From Bacteroidia bacterium (GTDB lineage Bacteria > Bacteroidota > Bacteroidia > B-17B0 > Aurantibacillaceae): DNA of 64,000 nucleotides. The DNA is taken from the NCBI GenBank assembly GCA_020846025.1, contig JADLER010000128.1, forward strand, positions 1 to 64,000. The letters run 5' to 3'. The notes under the pieces were generated by a model. The model ran no database searches. It was not told the origin of the DNA and saw only the letters and a list, made by a program, of their open reading frames with translations. The position numbers and the translations under genes are program-made. This document shows positions 44,668 to 52,532 of this stretch, piece after piece (the stretch's first letter is position 1; every line of letters starts with the position of its first letter).

Positions 44668-45111
44668 CTATTGGGTTATATAATCATTAAGTTTTATACC
44701 ATTTGTATATTTTTGTTTTACATCTACAATAAATTTTCCTCTTAACAATTTTCGGCCAATTAACACAGGATAGCGCATTTCTTCACGGTTAGTTAATGAT
44801 ACCGTTGTAAGAATCTTTTTTCTGCCTATAACAATCAATGTTTTAATCACGAAGCGTTCCTCTATTTCACCAAATGAATTTTTAATTTTCTTTTTTTCAA
44901 ATTTTGATGTTTGAAATTCCTTGTCATTAAATAAAGTAAATGATAAATGCATTTGATTATTCATTTGTATCATTTCTAACTTCTTACAACTTAAAGTACA
45001 TGAATAGGCTCCGGTATCAATCTTTGCATCAATTTTAAAAGTATCAAACAAAGGAAAATCGACCCATTCTCTTCGCCCAATTATCTTTATTTTCGTCTCT
45101 TGAGACAGCAT
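44668..45111 (-). CDS. RimK-associated retropepsin-like 'ATP-dependent zinc protease' family protein
   Basis: 147 residues from ATG 45111 (a GTG at 45135 is possible). The motif FKIDAKIDTGAYSCTLSC has the DTGA of a retropepsin-like aspartic fold, and RREWVDFP and YPVLIGRKLLRGKFIVD are typical of the PF05618 family. These proteins occur beside rimK-type ligases and are thought to process or control the glutamyl tails. The name 'zinc protease' is inherited and the DTGA motif suggests an aspartic mechanism. Confidence 0.88.
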   Translation of the reverse strand: MLSQETKIKIIGRREWVDFPLFDTFKIDAKIDTGAYSCTLSCKKLEMIQMNNQMHLSFTLFNDKEFQTSKFEKKKIKNSFGEIEERFVIKTLIVIGRKKILTTVSLTNREEMRYPVLIGRKLLRGKFIVDVKQKYTNGIKLNDYITQ

Positions 45112-45241
45112 GTTATTTATAATACTAAAGTACACTTTATATTATTAGAAATTATGACTGATAAAAAAATATTTATCAGTAATAAGAAGAAAAATGTAAT
45201 TTCCATAATAATTGATAAATAATAAGATAATAAACAGAGAG

Positions 45242-48187
45242 TTACTCTAAAAAATACATATCATCGTAAGGGGAATTTAATGGAGAGCCAAGATTCACTG
45301 GCTTTGACCAGGTTTCTGTTTTTTCGTTCCATTCACTTTTAAATATATCATAACCACCCATAGTGTTATGTCCTTTTGAAGAGAAATATAATATTTTCCC
45401 ATCTTTTGATAAAGCGGGGTATTCTTCGTCAAATTCGGTATTAATATCAGTTAAGTTTTGAGGCTGAGGTGCCCATTTGCCATTACTTAATTTCTTCAAC
45501 AAATAAATATCCTTGCCTTTTTTTTCATCATTCCCGTAACTACTATATACAATCATATTTTTATCAGATGATAAATATAATAATGATTTAAAGGCATTTT
45601 TTTTATCAAGTTCTGTTTGCATATCTTCGGTTACCACTAAAACTTTTCCACCAGATTCTAAATTGGTGAATGAATTTTGTATAACATCTAGATCAATGTG
45701 TTTTCTATTATACACTTCTAATATCACAGGGTTATCAATTAACTTCATTCCATTTTGGCAATACACCATCTCTTGTTCTAGTTTCCAAGCCTTAACATCT
45801 TCTGGTTTACAAACGGCCATATATTTTTTATAATAATTGATAGCTGTACTGAAACGATAACTTAATTGATTAGCTTTAGCTAAATAGTAATAAACTTCAA
45901 TTGGTATATTTTTATCATCTTCGCATAGTGAAAACAAATTAATACACTCTGATTTATCTTTCTTCGTATTAAATAAACATACGCCATATCTATATGTATC
46001 AATTACAGATAAATCAATATATAAGTTTAGATTTTGATATATTAGTGCAGCTTCCTGATAAGTAGCTTGTTCAAATAACTTTAAGGCCAAATCTAAATCC
46101 TCTTTATCTTTCAACATCTCTTCCGGAGTTCTTTTTACTTTTAATATTTTATTTTGTTTTTGAACTGTTTTAGCATCTATGTTTTTCATTGGAACTTCTG
46201 ATTCAAATACTACTTTAGATGCCTCTTGTTCGGTAAAATAATTATTCACACTTAACGCATTATTATTTTTATCCGTACTTAGCTTTATCATTTGTTTTAG
46301 TTCAAATTCTTTCTTTTTAACAGGTATTTCAAATGTAGTTGTAAATGTGTTAACTCCATTTACTTCTACAAGCATTTCATATTTTGTACCAGAAGGTAAA
46401 ATCATTAAATATTTTCCAGTTAGAGTGTTTGATTTATACACTCCACTAATCTCGCCAGTATTCGAATTATACACTGTTATATAAGCATCTTTCTTAGTAG
46501 TATCTGTGTAATTATACCAACCTTTTATGATGGAAGTTTGCAACTCATCTTTAGGAAAACTGATTTGCAAATATTCATACGAAGCATTTTTACGATTACT
46601 ACAATAAGATGCGGTTTGTTTACCTTCATCAGGTATATACATAATATCATCATAAGTAGAATTAATAGGATATCCTAGATTTATAGGTTTAGACCATGCA
46701 GAAGCTGAATCTTTCCTAATGCATTTAAAAATATCATAACCACCCATGCTATTATGTCCTTTTGATGAAAAATAAAGTGTTAATCCATCTTTACTCAAGT
46801 ATGGATAATTTTCATCATAAGGGCTATTAATTTCCGGCCCGATACCGATGTACTGTGGAGCACTCATTGTGCCATTAGGTAATTTTGTGTTTTTATACAA
46901 ATCAGTATGTTTCTGATCTTTTGTACCATAACTTACTTGGTATATTTCATTAGATTTGGAGGCGCACATCCATAAAGGTATTTGCTTTTTTTTATCAATA
47001 TCTGAATAATAAATCTCAGGCTTTAGTTTTACAATTTCATTTACTAAATCAGGATTATAATTTGAAAGTATGCTTTCAAACTGAACAGGAGTGCGGTTTA
47101 ACACTTCTATATTTTCCTGATTACTCAAAAACATAGTACCATTAAAGCAGTTATTTATTAATTGAGGGCCGTTATTCCCTTCAAAATCATAAGGTTTTAC
47201 CCGTGCTTTGTATTGATTAAATGCCTTTATAGCATCTTGAAAAAGATAAGATAAATGAAAAGCCTGTCCTAAATACAGATAGACATCAGCTGGAATTTCT
47301 TTGATGCCTGTAGCTACTTGTAATGCATTAATAGCTTTTGCCTTATTACCATTACTTTTAAATAAACTCACGCCATAATAATAATTTAAGAAAGGATCTA
47401 AAGGATCGTTTTTTAGCAATGGTTCGTAAAGTGTAGTTGCTAACTGATAATTTCCAGCATTATATGCTGCTAAGGCCTCTTGTGGCTTTTTTTGTTCTTC
47501 AGATTGTTGTTTTTTAACTAGCTCATCAATATTTGCATATAAATTTCCGTGTTTATCTACTTGTTTTATTAGATTATTGACATCAGTTACTTCATATAAT
47601 TTAGCGGTATCTATATTCGTTCTTAAATAAAAAACCTTTTCATTTTCATCGGCAAAATAATTATTAATTAAAATCATTGGTTTTTGCTTCTCATTAAGTT
47701 TAATAGAAATATTCTGCTGACAAATTTCATAATCTATTTTCAATGGAATTTCAACTATTTCTTGCATTGTACCATAACCAGCTACTTCAACCTTAAACAT
47801 GTATTTAATATCAGGCGCCAATATCATTAAGTAATTTCCTGTGAATTGACTGGTGTTATATATTCCAATTAATTCATTATTCGTTGAGTTATAAACACTA
47901 ATCTTAGCTTTCTTTTCATTGGCATTTCCTATTACCTGAAAGTGCCCTCGAATAACAACTAATGAAGGCGATGAACTCCCCGGGATAGCTTTAAATACAT
48001 CAAATTTATCATCATCGCTTAATCGGTTTGATATAAAATAAATAAATTTCTTTTGAGATTTTAATAAGGGTAATTCTTTTGATTCAGAGCTAGAAAAAGA
48101 TGACAGAGTATCTTGCTGTTGGGCAGAAATAACGCTAGGGAGTAAAATAACTATCAAAAATAGAATTTTAATCACAACATGCTTCAT
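45242..48187 (-). CDS. Large exported protein with duplicated CRD - TPR - PD40 architecture
   Basis: 981 residues from ATG 48187 (the frame opens at a TTG 6 bp earlier). Signal peptide IKILFLIVILLPSVISAQ. Order: a short PD40-like piece (FIYFISNRLSDDDKFDVFK), a carboxypeptidase-regulatory-like domain, a TPR block, PD40 repeats with YFSSKGHNSMGGYDIFK, then again CRD, TPR and PD40 with YFSSKGHNTMGGYDIFK. The protein stops immediately after the last NSPYDDMYFLE, before any further beta blade and without an OmpA or SPOR domain. It resembles the giant protein at 16512, so the two are probably paralogous envelope proteins, perhaps of the T9SS or gliding machinery. Function is inference. Confidence 0.8.
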   Translation of the reverse strand: MKHVVIKILFLIVILLPSVISAQQQDTLSSFSSSESKELPLLKSQKKFIYFISNRLSDDDKFDVFKAIPGSSSPSLVVIRGHFQVIGNANEKKAKISVYNSTNNELIGIYNTSQFTGNYLMILAPDIKYMFKVEVAGYGTMQEIVEIPLKIDYEICQQNISIKLNEKQKPMILINNYFADENEKVFYLRTNIDTAKLYEVTDVNNLIKQVDKHGNLYANIDELVKKQQSEEQKKPQEALAAYNAGNYQLATTLYEPLLKNDPLDPFLNYYYGVSLFKSNGNKAKAINALQVATGIKEIPADVYLYLGQAFHLSYLFQDAIKAFNQYKARVKPYDFEGNNGPQLINNCFNGTMFLSNQENIEVLNRTPVQFESILSNYNPDLVNEIVKLKPEIYYSDIDKKKQIPLWMCASKSNEIYQVSYGTKDQKHTDLYKNTKLPNGTMSAPQYIGIGPEINSPYDENYPYLSKDGLTLYFSSKGHNSMGGYDIFKCIRKDSASAWSKPINLGYPINSTYDDIMYIPDEGKQTASYCSNRKNASYEYLQISFPKDELQTSIIKGWYNYTDTTKKDAYITVYNSNTGEISGVYKSNTLTGKYLMILPSGTKYEMLVEVNGVNTFTTTFEIPVKKKEFELKQMIKLSTDKNNNALSVNNYFTEQEASKVVFESEVPMKNIDAKTVQKQNKILKVKRTPEEMLKDKEDLDLALKLFEQATYQEAALIYQNLNLYIDLSVIDTYRYGVCLFNTKKDKSECINLFSLCEDDKNIPIEVYYYLAKANQLSYRFSTAINYYKKYMAVCKPEDVKAWKLEQEMVYCQNGMKLIDNPVILEVYNRKHIDLDVIQNSFTNLESGGKVLVVTEDMQTELDKKNAFKSLLYLSSDKNMIVYSSYGNDEKKGKDIYLLKKLSNGKWAPQPQNLTDINTEFDEEYPALSKDGKILYFSSKGHNTMGGYDIFKSEWNEKTETWSKPVNLGSPLNSPYDDMYFLE

Positions 48188-48331
48188 AATCAATTATAAA
48201 GCACAAGATAATTAAAATAAATAATATAGTTGGAGTAGCTTCTTATTTTTAAGTTTAACTTAATAACATATCTCTAATTATTAATTTCGAATCAATACAC
48301 TTCGATTTTAATCAAAACATCCAATCCTCAA

Positions 48332-48339
48332 TATATTTG
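48332..48339 (+). promoter_or_regulatory. Putative -7 element of the S41 peptidase gene
   Basis: TATATTTG on the plus strand matches TAnnTTTG; the implied leader to the ATG at 48431 is about 85 nt. No convincing -33 element. The rest of the gap 48188-48430 shows no gene. Confidence 0.35.
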
Positions 48340-48430
48340 CAAAATTACCTCTCCATTCGTAACTTGCCAGTAAAAACTTCAGATGTTATTTGCAATTATT
48401 TTGCATGAATTGACTTACAATGAAAAATAT

Positions 48431-50656
48431 ATGAAAAAACTGATCTTAAATGTAACTATTACTTTATCCCTTTTAAATCTCGGTTGTGCTCAAACATCTG
48501 AAATTCATAAATTGAATCTTGACTTTGAACAATTCGGAAACAATTATCCCACAAAATGGGAAAACTTTGGAAGCAAAGATTACAAAATTTATGTGGATTC
48601 GGTCAATGCTCAAAACGGCAAAATTTCGGCTGTAATAGAAAGTCAGGGGGATAAATCTGACTTTAAAGCATTGGCAATAAATCTACCGAATAATTATAAT
48701 GGAAAGTTTATCCGCTTGTCGGGATACATAAAGACAGAAAATGTAACTGAAGGTTATGCAGGATTATGGTTGAGAATCGATCCTCAAATCGGTTTCGATA
48801 ATATGAATAGTAGAGGAATTACAGGCACAACCAATTGGAAAGAATACGAGATTACTTTACCGCTAAATCCGAAAAAGACTGACAAAATTGTAATCGGTGG
48901 ACTTTTAGTCGGAAGGGGGAAAATGTGGTTAGATAATTTGCAAGTTTCAATAGACGGAAAAGATTTGGATAACAATAATCTTGAAATTTATACAAGAGAA
49001 ATCCTACCAGCAGAAAAAGACAAAGAGTTTGATAACGGTTCAAACATTACTTTTTCTAACTTGACAAATGAAACCATAAGTAATTTAGAATTATTGGGGA
49101 AAATTTGGGGATTTTTAAAATACCACCACCCTGAAATTGCCAAAGGAAATTACAATTGGGACTATGAATTGTTTAGAATTCTTCCCGAATATTTGAAAGC
49201 AAAAAACAATCAGGAAAGAGATAAAATACTCACATCTTGGATTGGAAAATACGGAAATTTATCACCTTGTAAAAAATGCAAATCTACAGCTAAAGATGCA
49301 GTACTTAAACCTGATTTGTCGTGGATTGATGATTCAAATTTATCAAACAGCCTAAAATCAACATTACGAGAAATTTATAACAATAGAAATCAAGAGGAAA
49401 ATTATTACATCAAACTTCACCCTTATGTTGGAAATCCCGACTTCACAAATGAAAATCCGTATTTTAATATGCCCTTTCCTGATAGTGGTTTTAGGTTGTT
49501 AGCTCTTTACAAATATTGGAATATGATTGAGTATTTTTTCCCAAACAAGCATTTGACTAATAAAAAATGGAATACAGTCCTTAAAGAATATATTCCTAAA
49601 TTCATTAACGCAAATAATGAATTAGAGTATGAACTTGTCGCAATTCAAGTTATCGGAGAAATAAACGATACACACGCAAATTTATGGGGTGGCAAAAATA
49701 AAATTGATGAATTAAGAGGAAATAATTATGCACCTTTCAAAGCTGAATTTATTGAAAATAAATTGGTTGTTACCGATTATTTCAATCCCGAATTTTCAGA
49801 CCAAGCTAAATTGAAAATTGGCGACATAATCACTCATATCAACGGAAAATCCGTTGAATTTATCGTAGATAGTTTAAAAGTATATTATCCGTCATCTAAT
49901 GAAGCATCTATGTTAAGAGATATTTCAGCCGATTTACTGCGTTCTACAAAAAACACAATCAATTTGAAATATATTTCTGAAAATCAAGAAAAAGAACAAG
50001 AGGTTAAATTATACGATAGAGAACAATTAAATATGTACCATTGGTATAAAGTAAATAAGGATGAAAAATGTTATAAATTATTAGGCGGAAATATCGGTTA
50101 CATCACTTTAGCAAATATCAAGGCAGAAGATATTCCTGAAATCAAAAAATCTTTTAAAAATACTAAAGGAATCATTATTGATATTCGTAATTACCCATCC
50201 ACATTTGTTCCGTTCGCTTTAGGCTCTTATTTTGTATCTAACCCAACCGATTTTGTAAAATTCACTCAAGGCAATCCTAATAATCCAGGAGAATTCATTT
50301 TTAGAGAAGGAACAAAAATCAAAAGTGATAAAAGAAAATACAAAGGAAAATTGGTTGTATTGGTCAATGAGAAATCACAAAGTCAAGCGGAATATACTGC
50401 AATGGCATTTCGAGCGGTCCAAAACTCAACCATCATTGGAAGTACAACAGCAGGAGCTGACGGAAATGTTTCTGAAATCCTATTACCCGGAGGATTACAA
50501 ACAATGATTTCAGGAATTGGTGTTTATTTTCTGGATGGAACGGAAACACAACGGATAGGAATTGTTCCCGACATTACGGTAAAGCCAACCATTATAGGTA
50601 TTAAAGAAGGGAAGGATGAAGTCTTAGAAAAAGCTATAGAAGTAATAATTCAATAA
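48431..50656 (+). CDS. S41-family tail-specific-type peptidase, lipoprotein-like signal
   Basis: About 741 residues from ATG 48431 (MKKLILNVTITLSLLNLGCAQ, with a lipobox-like NLGC); an in-frame ATG 48 bp upstream lacks a sensible signal. An N-terminal beta-sandwich region (about 25-170) precedes a helical part, a PDZ-like segment (KIGDIITHINGKSVEF), and a C-terminal S41 domain with GYITLANIKAEDIPEI, GIIIDIRNYPS and the Ser-containing VNEKSQSQAEYTAMAFR. The enzyme should cut proteins in the periplasm or on the cell surface. It ends 119 bp before the hip operon. Substrates unknown. Confidence 0.88.
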   Translation: MKKLILNVTITLSLLNLGCAQTSEIHKLNLDFEQFGNNYPTKWENFGSKDYKIYVDSVNAQNGKISAVIESQGDKSDFKALAINLPNNYNGKFIRLSGYIKTENVTEGYAGLWLRIDPQIGFDNMNSRGITGTTNWKEYEITLPLNPKKTDKIVIGGLLVGRGKMWLDNLQVSIDGKDLDNNNLEIYTREILPAEKDKEFDNGSNITFSNLTNETISNLELLGKIWGFLKYHHPEIAKGNYNWDYELFRILPEYLKAKNNQERDKILTSWIGKYGNLSPCKKCKSTAKDAVLKPDLSWIDDSNLSNSLKSTLREIYNNRNQEENYYIKLHPYVGNPDFTNENPYFNMPFPDSGFRLLALYKYWNMIEYFFPNKHLTNKKWNTVLKEYIPKFINANNELEYELVAIQVIGEINDTHANLWGGKNKIDELRGNNYAPFKAEFIENKLVVTDYFNPEFSDQAKLKIGDIITHINGKSVEFIVDSLKVYYPSSNEASMLRDISADLLRSTKNTINLKYISENQEKEQEVKLYDREQLNMYHWYKVNKDEKCYKLLGGNIGYITLANIKAEDIPEIKKSFKNTKGIIIDIRNYPSTFVPFALGSYFVSNPTDFVKFTQGNPNNPGEFIFREGTKIKSDKRKYKGKLVVLVNEKSQSQAEYTAMAFRAVQNSTIIGSTTAGADGNVSEILLPGGLQTMISGIGVYFLDGTETQRIGIVPDITVKPTIIGIKEGKDEVLEKAIEVIIQ

Positions 50657-50670
50657 TTTAAACATAATAG

Positions 50671-50768
50671 TATACCCTAACGGGATTTTATCAATTAAAA
50701 TAAATTATTTTATACCCGAATGGTTCATTTATTTAATTTTTTAATATATTTGTACCCGTAAAGGTATA
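50671..50768 (+). promoter_or_regulatory. hip operon control region: -7 element and three 40-bp-spaced operators
   Basis: TATACCC-TAAC-GGGAT (50671), TATACCC-GAAT-GGTTC (50711) and TGTACCC-GTAA-AGGTATA (50751) are imperfect palindromes whose starts lie exactly 40 bp apart. A perfect -7 element TATATTTG (50745-50752) abuts the third, placing the likely transcription start inside it. HipB proteins bind such inverted repeats (TATCC-N8-GGATA in E. coli), so these are probably autorepression sites. Binding is inferred. Confidence 0.7.
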
Positions 50769-50775
50769 ATTAAAG

Positions 50776-51207
50776 ATGAACAATCTGTCGTTATTTATCC
50801 GTTTTCAGAGAAAAAGACTTGGCATTACTCAAGAAGAACTTGCAACAAAAGCAGGAGTGGGACTTCGTTTTATCCGTGAGTTAGAACAAGGTAAGTCAAC
50901 ATTACAGTTAAACAAAGTTGAACAAGTCCTGCGTTTATTTGGATTTCAACTTACCCCAAACAAACAACGAATTGATCCTTACGATATTTTTTGGAATTAC
51001 ATGAATAAAGGTGTAAAAATTACATTATCTAACAAAGTAATTAAGTATGGAATTATAATAGCAGAAATTATTGACAAAAAAGAAAATAAAATTAACGCAT
51101 GGAAGTTTATTCCGAATAATAATGCTATACAGTATCAACAAAAACCAGATGATAAATTAACGGAAACAATTATCCACGCAGACATAACTGTTATTGAAAA
51201 TCAGTAA
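50776..51207 (+). CDS. hipB: HipB-like XRE repressor/antitoxin component
   Basis: 143 residues. The N-terminal helix-turn-helix FQRKRLGITQEELATKAGVG with LRFIRELEQGKSTLQLNKVEQVL is the Cro/C1 fold seen in HipB. The C-terminal half (about 75-143) is not the usual short HipB tail; it has beta strands (GVKITLSNKVIKYGIIIAEII, INAWKFIPNN). It probably represses the operon through the three operators and may bind HipT. First of three genes, 12 bp before the next. Confidence 0.85.
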   Translation: MNNLSLFIRFQRKRLGITQEELATKAGVGLRFIRELEQGKSTLQLNKVEQVLRLFGFQLTPNKQRIDPYDIFWNYMNKGVKITLSNKVIKYGIIIAEIIDKKENKINAWKFIPNNNAIQYQQKPDDKLTETIIHADITVIENQ

Positions 51208-51219
51208 TGCACATCTTAT

Positions 51220-51543
51220 ATGAAACAAGGATTAGTTTATAAAAAAGACAAAATAGCAGGAAGAATTTGGGAAGATGAAAACGGATATTCATTCCAATAT
51301 AATGAAGAATATTTATTAAATCCTATATACGGTGCTGTTAGCAGAACACTACCCTTGCGTTCAGAAATATTTAATGATAAAACCATGTTGCCGTTTTTTG
51401 ACGGATTAATCCCTGAGGGTTGGTTGTTACAAATTGCTATAGAAAATTGGAAGCTCAATCAGAGAGATAGAATGAGTCTGTTATTAACTCTCTGTAATGA
51501 TTGTATTGGCGATATCTCCATAATTCAAAATAAAATAAAATGA
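51220..51543 (+). CDS. hipS: HipS-like protein (HipA N-terminal subdomain alone)
   Basis: 107 residues matching only the N-terminal 'couple_hipA' domain: AGRIWEDENGYSFQYNEEYL, AVSRTLPLRSEIFNDKTMLPFFDGLIPEGWLL, and a C-terminal TLCNDCIGDISII. In single-chain HipA this piece precedes the kinase. In E. coli HipBST the same split-off domain, HipS, is the antitoxin that neutralises the HipT kinase. Its stop overlaps the next start (ATGA). Confidence 0.85.
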   Translation: MKQGLVYKKDKIAGRIWEDENGYSFQYNEEYLLNPIYGAVSRTLPLRSEIFNDKTMLPFFDGLIPEGWLLQIAIENWKLNQRDRMSLLLTLCNDCIGDISIIQNKIK

Positions 51544-52472
51544 ATTGTTTACTTTGCTATAAAACGTTACAAGCAGAAGAAAAAGATTATCACATAAAAT
51601 GTATTGATAAAGTTTTAGGATTGAAACAGATGCCAGAATTTGACATTGACGAAAAAAAATTAAGTGATTATGCTAAAAAATTCATTGGTGCTAATAAAGC
51701 AATTACAGGCGTTCAACCAAAATTAAGTTTGTGGTTAGAAAAAACTAAAAAAAATACACGTTTTACAATTGTTGACGACAAGAGTAATTATATCATTAAA
51801 CCTCAAAATGAATTCTATTTATCCTTACCCGAAAATGAAGACTTGTGTATGCACCTTGCAAATGAATTTGGAATTAAAGTAGCAACTCATAGTTTAGTTC
51901 GATTAAAGAGCGGTAACCTTGCATACATTACAAAAAGGTTTGACAGAGATGGTGTAAAAAAAATTGCTTGTGAAGACTTATGTCAGCTTACAGAAACCCT
52001 TACAGAACATAAATATAGAGGTAGTTATGAAAAAGTTGGTAAAACTATCAAACAATACTCAACACAGTATGGGTTAGACATCTTACATTATTTTCATTTG
52101 ATTTTATTTAGTTTCATTACGGGTAATGCTGATATGCATTTAAAAAATTTCTCAATGATGGAAAGAGAAGACGGAGCATTTTATTTAAGCCCATCATATG
52201 ATTTAGTAAGTACACATCTTGTAATTAAAGATGAAGAAGAACAAATGGGTTTGAATCTTAATGGCAAAAAAAATAAAATCTCAAAAAAAGACTTTGATAT
52301 TTTAGGGCAAAACTTGGAATTAACGCCAAAACAAATTCAAAATAGCTATGATTTATTTATTGACGAAACTGATAAATTTCATTGGTGGATAGATAATTCA
52401 TTTTTGACTTCAGAGCATAAAGACGCTTTTAAAACAATTGTTTCCGACAGAATAGTTATTCTAAAATCATAA
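51540..52472 (+). CDS. hipT: HipT-like serine/threonine kinase toxin
   Basis: 310 residues, the HipA kinase core without its N-terminal domain. The Gly-rich loop is AITGVQPKLSLW (54-65); catalytic Asp198 lies in TGNADMHLKNFSM, with metal-binding Asp221 in SPSYDLVST. It begins with a possible zinc motif Cys3-x2-Cys6 ... His18-x2-Cys21. E. coli HipT has SxS in the Gly-rich loop (autophosphorylated); here the pair is Ala54/Thr56. HipT of E. coli inactivates TrpS by phosphorylation; the target here is unknown. Confidence 0.87.
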   Translation: MNCLLCYKTLQAEEKDYHIKCIDKVLGLKQMPEFDIDEKKLSDYAKKFIGANKAITGVQPKLSLWLEKTKKNTRFTIVDDKSNYIIKPQNEFYLSLPENEDLCMHLANEFGIKVATHSLVRLKSGNLAYITKRFDRDGVKKIACEDLCQLTETLTEHKYRGSYEKVGKTIKQYSTQYGLDILHYFHLILFSFITGNADMHLKNFSMMEREDGAFYLSPSYDLVSTHLVIKDEEEQMGLNLNGKKNKISKKDFDILGQNLELTPKQIQNSYDLFIDETDKFHWWIDNSFLTSEHKDAFKTIVSDRIVILKS

Positions 52473-52532
52473 AGAAACATAGTGTTGTAAAATTGTTCCG
52501 TTTCAAACCAAAGTGTATTTTTAAGCAACAAA

